From NCBI RefSeq assembly GCF_019443445.1, contig NZ_CP080378.1:2170001-2234000 (forward strand): 64,000 nucleotides of DNA, given 5' to 3'. The translations under genes were made by a program, and so were the position numbers. The DNA is from Massilia sp. PAMC28688 (GTDB taxonomy: Bacteria; Pseudomonadota; Gammaproteobacteria; Burkholderiales; Burkholderiaceae_D). The notes beneath the pieces are model-generated. The model worked only from the letters and a program-made list of their open reading frames with translations. It did no database searches and was not told the DNA's origin. This document shows positions 8,884-18,538 of this stretch, piece by piece (positions within the stretch are counted from its first letter, which is position 1; the number at the start of each line of letters is the position of its first letter).

Positions 8884-9890
8884 CTGCTCTTGGGGGGCGC
8901 CGGTGGCGCAACGAATCGCACACCCGCCGCCGCGGCCGCTTCGGGAAACACGGCGCGCCGGGTGCCCTTGCGGTCGCCCTCGATGGCATACGGGTCGCCA
9001 GCCTCCACGGCCGATCCGGCAGTCACTTCCTTGGGCCACTGGGGGATCTTGCTTGTCCGCATTGCGATAAAGCGAAACGGCACGACCAGCAAGTCAAACG
9101 CCATCGACATCAGCATGATCGGCCACAGGTACAGCGCCGTGGTGGAGCTGTTGGCCATGAGCCGGTGGACGCCAAACATGAAGCTTTCCCGCTGGCGCGC
9201 GATGGGCAGGCAAAATTGCACCTGGCCCGTCACCGATTGCGGCCCCTCTTCCATGTAGCGGCGCACAAATTCCCAGTGCGAGCGCAGCAGATGTAAGCCA
9301 TCGGGCGTGCCTGAATCTGACACGCTGAGAAAGAAGGTCTCCTGCACGGTGTTGCCGTCCTTGTTCATCACGTGGCCCATGATGTTCCAGGCCTGACTGG
9401 CCGGTGCTGCGAGCGCAAGCGTGAAGAAAACTTTGTTCCATGGCACCGTCAGCACCGAACCGTCGCGCCGGAATACGTGGACGGTGCGGGTGACGCGGTT
9501 GAAACGGATGGGATAGTGCGTATAGACGAATGAATCCCTGCGCATCAACCAGATGGCCGCCGCCACAAACGGCAAGCCCAGGCAGGCAACAAAAATGAGG
9601 ACGAAGGCATCGTCCTCTCCACCCGAGGTGCGATTGAGCGTGACATTCACCATGCCCACGGAGAACGCGATGAACATGATGATAGGCACCAGCGCGACCA
9701 TCGTGATAAAGCCCCTGAAGCCGTACCACTTGTCTACCGATTCCAGGTAGGTCGAATTCATCTCGATGACGCTCAGCTGATAGTGCGGCGATACGTCGAG
9801 CCGGTTTTTTTGCAGCAGGCGATGGGATTTGTCCGATTCCGGCAGTGCGCGATTGGCGGGAAAGCCCCCAAATATGCCTGCAAAGTCCAT
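8880..9890 (-). CDS. DUF6708 family membrane protein, T6SS-associated (paralogue of 16742-17716)
   Basis: 336 residues. The conserved N-terminus contains HYQLSVIEMNSTYLESVDKW and leads into two membrane helices (~58-83, ~98-117); two more hydrophobic stretches lie in the C-terminal third (~258-285). A soluble domain between them has IRFNRVTRTVHVFRRDGS followed by PWNKVFF. Its ATG overlaps the stop of the VasX-like effector in an ATGA, so the two are translationally coupled. Proteins of this family recur beside VasX-like effectors; an immunity or accessory role for that effector is inference. A paralogue with the same layout lies at 16742-17716. Confidence 0.75.
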   Translation of the reverse strand: MDFAGIFGGFPANRALPESDKSHRLLQKNRLDVSPHYQLSVIEMNSTYLESVDKWYGFRGFITMVALVPIIMFIAFSVGMVNVTLNRTSGGEDDAFVLIFVACLGLPFVAAAIWLMRRDSFVYTHYPIRFNRVTRTVHVFRRDGSVLTVPWNKVFFTLALAAPASQAWNIMGHVMNKDGNTVQETFFLSVSDSGTPDGLHLLRSHWEFVRRYMEEGPQSVTGQVQFCLPIARQRESFMFGVHRLMANSSTTALYLWPIMLMSMAFDLLVVPFRFIAMRTSKIPQWPKEVTAGSAVEAGDPYAIEGDRKGTRRAVFPEAAAAAGVRFVAPPAPPKSS

Positions 9891-12412
9891 CAGTCGTCCC
9901 CTTTGACGGCAAGCTCGAGCTGCGCCTGTTCGGTCTTCATGTCCTTGTAGCGTTCGCCTTCCAGAATGCCCCAGGGACAGCGCTCCAGCCAGTCCTGGAC
10001 CTTGTTATCCTTGATGTACTCCAGGAAAATGCCGAGGCCGATCAGAAGCGCGACCAGCACGCCGATGACTGGAATGGCCAGGGCAGCGAGGGCACTGCCG
10101 GCCGCGGCACCGGCCGCCACGGCAATGGAAATGGTCAGGGCAGCGCCCACAACTGCCGAGGCCGCGTAGGTGGCCACGATCAAGCCGTCGGCGCCGGACT
10201 TGTACTCCGAATATGCCTGCATGCCGTCCAGGCCGGCCACCACCAGGCCGGTGGCGATGCCGGCGCGCCCTGCGAAGCGTGCCAGCATGGCGCCCCCGCT
10301 TGCGGCAATGCCCTGACCGAAACGCAGGCCCTGGGCCGCGCGCGCGGCGAGCGCGTTGCCGAACACTTCGGCCATGGTGGCACCAAGCGCCGTCACGCCC
10401 GCATACATGCGATAGCGCGCATCGTCGCTGTCATGGGCCAGCGCCTTTTCCTCGTCTTCCACCAGTTTCCACAGGCTGACCGCTTGCAGCATTCCCGTGA
10501 TGACGCCCAGGCGAAAGTTCGTATTGATCACAGTGCGCCAGCGGGTCAGGTTGATCTGGTCCACCGCCTCCACTGTCCGGATACTTCTTGCCAGCCAGTC
10601 GGCACGCTGGTTTGGCGTCAGCCCGGCTGGCATGGCCTTGATCATTTCCCGGTCAGCCAGGACCAGCCAGTGCTTCTTCGTGGTGCCATCGATCCGCGCC
10701 CCGTGGATGTTTTGGCGCTTCAGCTCCGCGGCAACCGCCGCCTTTAACTTGTTCTCGGAAATTGGCTGACCGCTGGCCTTCTTGATCTCCTGAATCAGCT
10801 TGGCCCGGAACTTTTTCCTGCCGCCAGTGACTTCGCAGCGCACGACGGGGTGTCCGGATACCAGGCCAATACTCATGAGGAATGCACGGTAGCGCGGCGT
10901 GCCGTCGGCCAGCTTGCCCAGCGCGCGCGCGAACGGACCTGCCGTCTGCACCATCAGCCCGGCCAGCGAGTCGGCGACCGCTCCCCCCTGTACCTGGCCA
11001 ACGGCGTTGGTATAGGTGGCGAACAGATTGTCCCAGGGGATTTGCCGCCAGTCGATTGCGACCTCGACTGCTTTCTTGATCGCGTCGACTGTTGTTTTCT
11101 GATTGAGCAGCAAGGCTCGCATGAGGAAGTTGCGTGTGTCGGACGCATCGCCCTCGAGCCATTTGTCATACAGTTTCGAGCACGCCGCCTTGTCCTGGGT
11201 GGAGGCAATGCAGCGCGTGACGACTGTCGTGTACACCGTACCCGACTCGACATGTTGCGGGTCGTAGTTGCAGACAAAATAGTTGTGCATCGCATCGCTC
11301 TGCATGACGGCAGCATGGCTGCGCGCCAACGGAGCGATATATTGCTTGTCAAAGGCGCTCAGCTGGGTGTTGAACGCCTGCATCCATGCCTTGCGGTCTG
11401 CATCCTTGAATTTCTTCGCGTACTTTTGCCAAGCGCCGTTCGCCGCACGCTTGGCCTCGGCAGGCGTCACGTTCCTCAACTGTTCCGTTTGCTGGCGCTG
11501 GGATTCAAACAGCCAGTTACCGATGGGATTGTTTACGAGCTGCTCGTTGGCCATTTTTTCGGCCCCCGAGATTTCATCGAGCTCGCCTTCCACCCGCACG
11601 GCCCGCTCGATCTGATCGATGGCCGCGCTGGCCATCACATTGCGCTGGAATGCCGGTTTGCTGGTGAACAGGTCCGCGTTGCGCTTCATGAGCAATGCCA
11701 GTTCCTGCGCCAGGCCAGCCGGGTCCGGCAGGGTTGCAATCAGTCCTTTGCCGGGCCGCATCTGGTCGCAAGCGCGCTTGAGCTTGTCGGCCTGGCCGTG
11801 GCGGGCGTCGAACTTGAACGGCGTCCACTGAAAAAGCGCCGCGCCTTTTTTCGCATCCATGGCATATTCCGCCACAATCGCGCTCAGCTGCGAAATGGGG
11901 CGCGTGCCGGCCACCTTGCCGCCACCGAGCGCCGCCTTCACATCAATGGCCAGCATGTGGCGGCTGCGCATGGCGGGATCATCGTGCAATTTCTGCACGG
12001 CCGGCGTCCAGCGCACATCGCTAAAGCCGATCCATACCTTGGTGGCATTGCGCGGATCGGCAATGGTGATGCAGCTGGCCAGCTCGCGGTGCCCTTCGTC
12101 AGGGCAATTGAAGGGCTTGGCAGGCACGACCGGCACCACGCCGGGGGTCTGCATCAGCTTGAAAAAATAGCCGTCGGGCGTGACAAAGTAGTTTTCCCAG
12201 CGCTTGCGCGCTTCGTCGTACAGGTACACATAACCGGAACGCAGAATGCGCTTGGTGTAGTGGGCAGCGCCGGCACCGAGCTCCATGTCCGGGTCGGCAG
12301 TGACGGGTGCGCCACCGCCGTGCGGAGCAACGGCATCCCGGACGAGCAAGAGCGGCAAGCCGCGCTTGTCACAGAACTCGCATTTTTTGGCCGGGGCAGT
12401 CGGTGTCGTCAT
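9890..12412 (-). CDS. VasX-like (BTH_I2691-type) T6SS membrane-targeting effector
   Basis: 840 residues. The N-terminal ~170 residues resemble the VasX N-terminal region: KKCEFCDKRGLPLLLVRDAV, then YTKRILRSGYVYLYDE and WENYFVTPDGYFFKL. A long helical middle follows. Hydrophobic stretches lie between ~650 and ~797, the last an Ala/Gly-rich run at 755-797, before a charged tail (EYIKDNKVQDWLERCPWG). The layout fits a pore-forming effector delivered through VgrG. It sits in the order vgrG, DUF4123 adaptor, effector, DUF6708; it overlaps its upstream neighbour by 4 bp and its downstream neighbour by 1 bp. An internally deleted relative survives at 16466-16742. Confidence 0.8.
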   Translation of the reverse strand: MTTPTAPAKKCEFCDKRGLPLLLVRDAVAPHGGGAPVTADPDMELGAGAAHYTKRILRSGYVYLYDEARKRWENYFVTPDGYFFKLMQTPGVVPVVPAKPFNCPDEGHRELASCITIADPRNATKVWIGFSDVRWTPAVQKLHDDPAMRSRHMLAIDVKAALGGGKVAGTRPISQLSAIVAEYAMDAKKGAALFQWTPFKFDARHGQADKLKRACDQMRPGKGLIATLPDPAGLAQELALLMKRNADLFTSKPAFQRNVMASAAIDQIERAVRVEGELDEISGAEKMANEQLVNNPIGNWLFESQRQQTEQLRNVTPAEAKRAANGAWQKYAKKFKDADRKAWMQAFNTQLSAFDKQYIAPLARSHAAVMQSDAMHNYFVCNYDPQHVESGTVYTTVVTRCIASTQDKAACSKLYDKWLEGDASDTRNFLMRALLLNQKTTVDAIKKAVEVAIDWRQIPWDNLFATYTNAVGQVQGGAVADSLAGLMVQTAGPFARALGKLADGTPRYRAFLMSIGLVSGHPVVRCEVTGGRKKFRAKLIQEIKKASGQPISENKLKAAVAAELKRQNIHGARIDGTTKKHWLVLADREMIKAMPAGLTPNQRADWLARSIRTVEAVDQINLTRWRTVINTNFRLGVITGMLQAVSLWKLVEDEEKALAHDSDDARYRMYAGVTALGATMAEVFGNALAARAAQGLRFGQGIAASGGAMLARFAGRAGIATGLVVAGLDGMQAYSEYKSGADGLIVATYAASAVVGAALTISIAVAAGAAAGSALAALAIPVIGVLVALLIGLGIFLEYIKDNKVQDWLERCPWGILEGERYKDMKTEQAQLELAVKGDD

Positions 12413-13266
12413 GGTGCTTTCGTATCATTGAGTTGGTGCGGGGACAGTTCGTCCCATACATGGTCGTCGAGAAGTGCCAGGCGGTCGGCCAGGGTGGAAT
12501 CATCGTCGGGATCGCTGGACGGCGGGATTGCCGCGGCAACCTGGGGGTGGCGGTCAAATGCATCGCCATGAAGCAGGCCGCGCATGGCGAACTCCACCAG
12601 ATCGCCCGGTGCCGTCAACTGATGCCTGAGCGTGGCATGGTCGATCAGCCGTTCGGCGCGCTCGCCTTGCACCCACAACGCCTGCGGGTCCTGCACGCCG
12701 GCGGCCTGCAGCGCCCGGTTGACCAGGCCGATCCGTTCCACCCGCGCCCAGTTCCATGCCGTGCCCACTGCGGCAGTGCCCGCTGCCGGCGCTTCCGGCG
12801 CTTGCACCCAGGTGGCGCCGACAAAGTAAGCAAGCTGCTCGATGGGACCAAACAATTTCCTGCGCTGTCCAGCCGTCAGGATACGCAGCAGCTGATGCAT
12901 GACGCGCGGGTCGTGCACGCGCAGCCAGACTTTACCGCCGCCAGCTGCTGTGGCGTATTGCAAGCCGTTCCAGTGGGTAATGAAGGCCCTGGCATCGGCC
13001 TCGGTCTGCACCAGCATGGAAACAATCGGCGCTTCACCGTTTTGCTGCGCCTGAAACAGTGACGTGAGCAAGGCATCGTTCTGCGCAGGCGCGAGCGCGC
13101 GCAAGTCCAGCAGCCGCGGCATCAGATGGGCACTGGCAGCCATGGGTTCCGGCACGATGGGCTCGGCCACTATCCCGTCCGGCAGATACTCCGCCATGGA
13201 CGGTTCAATCAGGGCATACCTGTGCCGCGCCAACAAGTGGTGGTCAAACTGCAATGAATCGCTCAT
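12409..13266 (-). CDS. DUF4123 family T6SS effector-loading adaptor
   Basis: 285 residues. The N-terminal domain has the DUF4123 pattern (RYALIEPSM near residue 16, PRLLDLRAL near 50, WLRVHDPRVMHQLLRIL at ~120, and FFGPI/LFGPIE-type text near 139). The C-terminal third is less conserved and probably contacts the effector. DUF4123 (Tap/TEC) proteins escort an effector to its cognate VgrG tip; position between vgrG (2 bp away) and the VasX-like effector (4-bp overlap) supports that. It is cytoplasmic, with no signal peptide or membrane helices. Confidence 0.85.
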   Translation of the reverse strand: MSDSLQFDHHLLARHRYALIEPSMAEYLPDGIVAEPIVPEPMAASAHLMPRLLDLRALAPAQNDALLTSLFQAQQNGEAPIVSMLVQTEADARAFITHWNGLQYATAAGGGKVWLRVHDPRVMHQLLRILTAGQRRKLFGPIEQLAYFVGATWVQAPEAPAAGTAAVGTAWNWARVERIGLVNRALQAAGVQDPQALWVQGERAERLIDHATLRHQLTAPGDLVEFAMRGLLHGDAFDRHPQVAAAIPPSSDPDDDSTLADRLALLDDHVWDELSPHQLNDTKAP

Positions 13267-13267
13267 G

Positions 13268-16096
13268 TCAGCTCAGTGGCACCACGCTATCGCCGGCGGC
13301 AGCAGCACCGGCTGCCCGCAGCTCGCACACCTTCGGGTCACCCGGGGCAGGCAGCTGCACCGAACTGCTGGCACTTTTCGGCCCGGTCAGCTCCTTTTTG
13401 CTCGCCTTGAATTCCATCTTGCCAGGGCCGTGGATCATGATGTTGCCGCCTTCCAGCTTGATAAAGGCGCCTTGCGCAGTCAGCATCACATGCTTGTTGG
13501 GCGCGCCGATGGTGACCGATTTGGTCACGCTGGCAACCGTGATGGCCTTGTCGGCAGTCAGGCTGGTGCTGCCGGATTGACTCTGGCTGCTGACCTTGCC
13601 GCTGGCAGCATGCAGGCGGATGCCGGTTTCCTGGTTGGGCCTGGCCGCATCGCTTGCCTTGCCATACGTGAACAGGCTAATGCCCTTCAAGACCGCGTGA
13701 CCCAGGTTGGCCTGGGCCACCATGTTGACATCCTGGGCCGTGATGGTGGACGACTTGCCGGCACTGATGATCGTGCTGGCGGGCGTGGCCGCGGCAATGC
13801 CGGCGGGCGCCGACAGCTGCATGTGCGGCTGGCTGAAGGCAGGCACCTCGCCACTGCCGCCGTTCTCGCCGCTGCCGCGGCCCTTTTCGGTGGCCTCCAT
13901 CACGGCCAGTGTGTCGGCCATGTGCACAATGGCAGGCAGCTGGTCCGGCGCCGGCTCGTCCTTGAGCTTGGCATTGTGCTTCTGGGCCGTCGTGGCCATG
14001 CTTTCCTGCAATTCCTTGCTGCGCTGGATTTGGGAGATGGCTTCGCGCACGTCAAGCTGGCTGCCGCTGGCATTGTTGCGTGCATCGCTGGACAGCAGCA
14101 TGCCTTGCCCCGCACGCATGGCCACGGCAGCTTCGGATTTGAGCTCCGCGCCAAAACCGGCGGGCTGCAGCTGCTGATTGTCGGTCTGGTGGCGCAGGCT
14201 GCCCAGGTTCAGTTCATCGGTCCCCTTATGGGCGGCGGCGTGCCGCTGCAGGACCAGGCGCGACTGCCCGGGCGAATCATCCATGACCAGCTGGTTATAG
14301 GCCCCGGTGCCGCCCTGGCTGCTGGCCATGGCCTGGGTCTTGATGCCCGACAGGACGGCCGGATGCGCATGCGCACCGCTCTCGCCGGGAAACCACGGCG
14401 GCGCATTGCCGGTACTGGCGCCCGCGCCCTGGCCGACGGCATTATGCTGGGCATCAGTTTCGCCGCGGCCGTTGTAGACCGCACCAATGACGACCGGACG
14501 GTCAATGTCGCCTTCCAGGAAATCGACCAGCACCTCCTGGCCCACGCGCGGCAGCGCATGGCTGCCCCAGTTGCTGCCCGCCACGGGAGCGAGCGGCGTG
14601 GCCACCCGCACCCAGGTGCCGGCCGTATCGTCGGCGGGCGCCCCCGTGTGGTTGGCACCAGCGGGATGATCGAGGCGGCTGTGGCTCTGGGCCCCGCGCT
14701 GCCAGTGGAACTGCACTTTCACGCGGTGGTCGCGGTCAGTATGGATGACGCTGCCCGCCGGTCCCACCACGATGGCGGTCTGCTGGCCGCTCACGGTGGG
14801 ACGGGCGAACTTCTCGCGGCCATCGAGGTCGAACACGCAATTGCGATAAGGGATGCTGCTGCGGATCGCGTCGATGCGGTTGCGGTAAAGCGGGCGTTCG
14901 CCCATGCCGGTGCCTACGGCATGCAGACTGGTGGCGTCTTCTTCCTCGATTAACTGCGCCAAGGCAGAGGTCGGCAGGTGCTTGGCGACATCAGCCTTGA
15001 GTTCGGCGCTCAGGTTGTTGTGCATGAGGTGAACGGTGCGCACGACGAGGAAGGTGCGCCCGTCGTCATTGTCGGCCAGGTCGTACTGGGCCTGCCCGTG
15101 CAGGGTAAAGGTAGTGCCCGGCGAGAGCGTGCGTACGGTGCCTGCCGCAACGTGCGTCTCGCGCCGTGCTGTCAGGCCCTGCATGCGGTGGTCCGCCATG
15201 CGCAAGCCTTGCTCGCGTGTTTCATAGAAGTAGGGGCCATGCGTGTCGCGGCTCAGGAGCGACACGTCGCCCGTGCCTGCCGCAGCACCCACGGGGCGGT
15301 GATGAACCGCACGGTAATCCCAGCTGCTCATTTCCAGCGCATTGGTCTGCTGCTGCACGGCGGTCCGCCATCTGTCCAGGCCATCTTCTTTCATGACGGC
15401 GCCTGACTGCGTGAAGCGAATATCGCGCTGCATGTTGGGCTGGAACACGCCATTGTGGTCGGCAATGACCATGGTGTGGCTGCCGAGGGAAGGGCTGTTC
15501 GGGTCGCCGCTATGCTCAAAGAAATAGAACAGACCTTCTTCGGCCATGAGGCGCTCGATGAAGGCGAAATTACTTTCCTGATACTGGGTCGTCAGGCTGC
15601 GCTTGGGATAGACCTCGCGGTCGGCAAGCTCGAAACGCCATTCCGGCACCAGGCGGCCCTTGCCCTGGTATTCGCCGAAGACCGCGTCGATGATGTCGAA
15701 GACCGTCATGTCCTGGAACACGCGGCTGTCGCGCCCCAGCCTGGCGAAAGCGGTCCACGGGCTGATGGTCAGCTGATAACGGGCGAAACCGCCATTGGCG
15801 CCGCTGTGTTCAATGGCCGTGATATGGCCGTGGAAGGGCCGCAAGTCGTCGCGGCTGTGGGCTGTCATCAATTGCAGCAAGGCGGGCTGGCCGATCAGCG
15901 ACTTGAGCTTGAGGCTGGCGTCGGTGGATAGCGCACTGACCACAAACTCGAAACCCTGGTCCAGGCCTTCCTCGCCGCGTACGCACTCGGCCAGCAGGGT
16001 ATCAGCGCCCAGCGGGGTGGTCAGGCGCAGCAGTCGGGTTCCTTGGGAAAACTGAGGCAGCAGGGCTTGCAATATTGATGACGCAGTCGTGCTCAT
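13268..16096 (-). CDS. vgrG: T6SS tip protein VgrG (TssI) with DUF2345 extension
   Basis: 942 residues from the ATG at 16096, preceded by GGAG six bases upstream; longer starts are possible but less supported. The gp27-like part covers ~1-380 (NFAFIERLMAEEGLFYFFEH), the gp5 OB fold ~440-540 (HRVKVQFHWQRG, VRVATPLA, GSNWGSHALPRVGQEVLVDF, FLEGDIDRPVVIGAVYNG), and DUF2345 the C-terminal third. It forms the trimeric spike that carries the downstream cargo. It heads a four-gene minus-strand module, with A/T-rich DNA upstream that may hold the promoter. The second vgrG at 23840 is a diverged paralogue. No sheath or baseplate genes are nearby. Confidence 0.95.
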   Translation of the reverse strand: MSTTASSILQALLPQFSQGTRLLRLTTPLGADTLLAECVRGEEGLDQGFEFVVSALSTDASLKLKSLIGQPALLQLMTAHSRDDLRPFHGHITAIEHSGANGGFARYQLTISPWTAFARLGRDSRVFQDMTVFDIIDAVFGEYQGKGRLVPEWRFELADREVYPKRSLTTQYQESNFAFIERLMAEEGLFYFFEHSGDPNSPSLGSHTMVIADHNGVFQPNMQRDIRFTQSGAVMKEDGLDRWRTAVQQQTNALEMSSWDYRAVHHRPVGAAAGTGDVSLLSRDTHGPYFYETREQGLRMADHRMQGLTARRETHVAAGTVRTLSPGTTFTLHGQAQYDLADNDDGRTFLVVRTVHLMHNNLSAELKADVAKHLPTSALAQLIEEEDATSLHAVGTGMGERPLYRNRIDAIRSSIPYRNCVFDLDGREKFARPTVSGQQTAIVVGPAGSVIHTDRDHRVKVQFHWQRGAQSHSRLDHPAGANHTGAPADDTAGTWVRVATPLAPVAGSNWGSHALPRVGQEVLVDFLEGDIDRPVVIGAVYNGRGETDAQHNAVGQGAGASTGNAPPWFPGESGAHAHPAVLSGIKTQAMASSQGGTGAYNQLVMDDSPGQSRLVLQRHAAAHKGTDELNLGSLRHQTDNQQLQPAGFGAELKSEAAVAMRAGQGMLLSSDARNNASGSQLDVREAISQIQRSKELQESMATTAQKHNAKLKDEPAPDQLPAIVHMADTLAVMEATEKGRGSGENGGSGEVPAFSQPHMQLSAPAGIAAATPASTIISAGKSSTITAQDVNMVAQANLGHAVLKGISLFTYGKASDAARPNQETGIRLHAASGKVSSQSQSGSTSLTADKAITVASVTKSVTIGAPNKHVMLTAQGAFIKLEGGNIMIHGPGKMEFKASKKELTGPKSASSSVQLPAPGDPKVCELRAAGAAAAGDSVVPLS

Positions 16097-16465
16097 TCTT
16101 CGCTCCATAGTGCCACGCCAACTAAACGGACGGACAACGTTTAATTTTAACAAACATTTCCGGGTATGATGTAATTTGTATAAAGATTTCGGGCGCTGGG
16201 CGGATTGCGGCGCACGGAAAAGCGACAGCTCGGGGCGAGCATAGCGGGATTGGTGTGAGGCAATTAAGTTGATGATGGATTGTCTGACATGGGTCAGGCT
16301 TTGCCGGGCCAGGCCCGGCGGCCGTTGGCGGCGTTAAAAAAGCCTTCGCTTGGACCGCGACCATGAAAACAATAGACACTCCAAGGGGCGCGGGTGGCGG
16401 AAGGCGTCGCCCGCAAGCCGACCACGCTCAATTAAGCTGAAGAAAGCGCTGATTCTTTACTTCAA
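16097..16465. other. intergenic region upstream of vgrG module 1
   Basis: No convincing gene lies here. The 60 bp beyond the vgrG start (about 16135-16190) are distinctly A/T-rich compared with their surroundings and may hold the vgrG promoter, though no clear -35/-10 pair with standard spacing is visible. The remainder shows nothing further recognisable. Confidence 0.4.
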
Positions 16466-16742
16466 ATGGCTGATTTCAACGACGAGTATTATTTTCTCCA
16501 GGATGCGCGCGAGGATTGGACTCCATCACCAGACCCCGGCAACCACACCCCTGCGAATTCTGCGACAAGCGTGGTCGCCAATTGTGGCGGTGATCGGTTT
16601 TGGCCTGCTCATTGAATACTTTAAGGATAACAAGATGCAGGATTGGCTGGAACGCAGTTACTGGGGCGTGCTACCCGGGGACCGCTACAAGAACGAACGC
16701 GACGAGCAGGCCGCATTTCACGCCGCCATCAAGGGCGACTGA
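16466..16742 (+). pseudogene. mosaic scar: Imm11-like 5' end plus deleted VasX-like effector
   Basis: Three fragments in three frames. From the ATG at 16466 one frame reads ADFNDEYYFLQDAREDW and PSPDPGNHT, matching the start of the Imm11-like gene at 19320 (NFDDEYYF, then PSLEPDTNT). From ~16531 another frame reads PHPCEFCDKRGRQLW, matching the N-terminus of the VasX-like effector (KKCEFCDKRG), and stops at once. From ~16570 the third reads PIVAVIGFGLLIEYFKDNK then MQDWLERSYWG to the stop at 16742, matching that effector's last ~55 residues. Roughly 700 effector codons are missing. The stop overlaps the ATG of the intact DUF6708 paralogue, as in module 1. Confidence 0.75.
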
Positions 16743-17716
16743 TGGACTTTACGGGACTGATCCATTACTTTCCGGTGCAGCGGGAGTTGACCGACCAGGA
16801 GCGGCAGTATCACCTTGAACAGTCGCGGAGGCTGGAAGTGCAGCCCAGGTATCAGCTGTGTGTCATCAAGATGAACTCTACTTACCTGGAGTCCGTAGAT
16901 AAATGGTTCGCATGGAAAGGACTCATTTCTGCCCTCGCATTGACAGTCCTCTTGCTGTTTTCTGTCCCGATCGGCTTCATGACGGGCCACTCGCTCCTGT
17001 CGGCAGCCGGAGTGCTTGAAACTGACCAAAGCCGCGCCACGCTGTTCGCTTTTGGTGGCGGCTTGGGCGCCTTGCTCGGGCTGATCTGGTGGGGCATGCT
17101 CAAGCTGCTCAGAAAGGAATCGTTCGCCCTGACTCACTATCCGCTGCGCTTCAACCGGCGCAACCGGACAGTCTATTACTTCCGGCCCGATGGCACGATC
17201 GGTACGGTTCCCTGGGACGAGGTTTATTTCACCCTTGGCTACAGCGCGGCGCAGTGGGAGGTGCGGGGACATGTACTGGCGGCCGACCGCCGCACCGTGC
17301 TTGACACGTTTGCATTGAGTTACAGCGGCGTCATTCTCAAGTCGGACCTGGAGCCGGGCGCCGCGCCTTCAGACAACGATTACGTGCGTGGCCACTGGGA
17401 GTTCGTGCGTCGATACATGGAAGAAGGCCCGCACGAAGTATCGCACCTGGTTGACTTCTGCATGCCGGTCGACGGCCGCAAAGAAACCGTTAAAGGTGGC
17501 GCCCAGCGCATCTTCGCCAATTTTTCTGGCGGCTCTGCCCTGTTTACAATGCTGGTGACGCCTTTGTGCGGCTGGTATATTTTGGGCCGGATGTTTGCAA
17601 TGAGGACCTGCAAAGTTCCGCAGTGGCCGGAACAGATTGAGCAAGCGTGTCAGATTGACGCAAACGACATTTACGCCATTGCAGGTGACAGCGCGGGAGA
17701 CCGTGTGGCCGGGTGA
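16742..17716 (+). CDS. DUF6708 family membrane protein, second T6SS-associated copy
   Basis: 324 residues. It starts at the ATG that overlaps the stop of the effector remnant (TGATG). The N-terminus (RYQLCVIKMNSTYLESVDKW) is nearly identical to the paralogue ending at 8880. Membrane helices lie at ~57-78 and ~98-117, with hydrophobic text again near 270-290. The middle domain has LRFNRRNRTVYYFRPDGT and PWDEVYF, and the end KVPQWPEQIEQ aligns with SKIPQWPKEV in the other copy. It has kept an open frame although its partner effector was deleted, which would fit an immunity role, but that is inference. Confidence 0.75.
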   Translation: MDFTGLIHYFPVQRELTDQERQYHLEQSRRLEVQPRYQLCVIKMNSTYLESVDKWFAWKGLISALALTVLLLFSVPIGFMTGHSLLSAAGVLETDQSRATLFAFGGGLGALLGLIWWGMLKLLRKESFALTHYPLRFNRRNRTVYYFRPDGTIGTVPWDEVYFTLGYSAAQWEVRGHVLAADRRTVLDTFALSYSGVILKSDLEPGAAPSDNDYVRGHWEFVRRYMEEGPHEVSHLVDFCMPVDGRKETVKGGAQRIFANFSGGSALFTMLVTPLCGWYILGRMFAMRTCKVPQWPEQIEQACQIDANDIYAIAGDSAGDRVAG

Positions 17717-17947
17717 GCGTGACACTCGCGCACAAAAAATCAACTGAAAAGCAGAGCCAACTTGGCAAAGTGATCGGCATAAATAAGCATGGTGCTGCAA
17801 ACGCAGATCACGGGCTTGGCACCTCTATTTGCACGAGCGGTTACGAGTCTGTCGTGCGCTAGCCCAGCGAAAAGCGGACTGGCGCTGTTCGACGATGCGC
17901 CCACCAGGAACGAATGCCAGGCATGAACTGCCCTTGCCGGATCGCTT

Positions 17948-18538
17948 TCAGTAATCGGCGATCATTGTGATCAGCACGCCGTCGTCCCTGAAGTGATTGA
18001 ACAGCGAGCAGTGGCAAACTACCAAGCCATCGTCGGTGCCCCCCATACGAAACAGCAGTCGCTGTTGCAGCGGAATTTTGTCCAGTACCGCGTCGTCAAG
18101 AGAATAGGCGCCCATTGCCAGCGTATCGTCTGGATAAAGTGGGGGCATATAGCGTGATTTGGCCCGATCAACGCAATCGATAAATCCGGGAAATGCGACG
18201 TACCAGTAGTCTGCATGTCGTCGACCCTCGCCATCGGTGTACACGGCGGGATGGAGATTAATCGTTGGCAGCTCAAGCGCGAGCAGTGCCGTCCGAATAT
18301 GGTTTCGTACTATGAACGTCGCGCCGTCGAACAGGACATCAGCGCGTTTTTCCTTGATGCCACGTTTGGCGAACAGGGCTTGGAAACCATTGCTGAAAAT
18401 AAGCGGTGCCGACCCCGCTGCCAGTGGATCTGATTGATAGAACCGCTTCGCAGTACTCGTGTCTGCCTTCAGGATCGGGAAGCCGTCTACATCAATGTTC
18501 TTGAGAATGAATGCGTAGTCGGCGTTGTATTTTGTCAT
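17948..18538 (-). CDS. Imm11/DUF1629-like immunity protein (copy 1)
   Basis: 196 residues from the MTKYN start, which gives exactly the same length as two of its paralogues (a start eight codons earlier exists). The shared pattern is TKYNADYAF at the N-terminus, APLIFSNGF near 45, a KRADVLFDGATFIVR block near 65, LPTINLHPAVYTDG, then HADYWYVAFPGFIDCVDRAKS, and a C-terminal IADY. No signal peptide or membrane helix is present, so it is cytoplasmic. I place it in the Imm11 (DUF1629) group of polymorphic-toxin immunity proteins from pattern recognition only. It is the last of four tandem minus-strand copies. Confidence 0.65.
   Translation of the reverse strand: MTKYNADYAFILKNIDVDGFPILKADTSTAKRFYQSDPLAAGSAPLIFSNGFQALFAKRGIKEKRADVLFDGATFIVRNHIRTALLALELPTINLHPAVYTDGEGRRHADYWYVAFPGFIDCVDRAKSRYMPPLYPDDTLAMGAYSLDDAVLDKIPLQQRLLFRMGGTDDGLVVCHCSLFNHFRDDGVLITMIADY

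Noticed and set aside
13064..14953. 629-codon open frame antisense to vgrG and the DUF4123 gene
   Set aside because: It covers two well-supported genes on the other strand and its translation is low-complexity and unlike any protein family.
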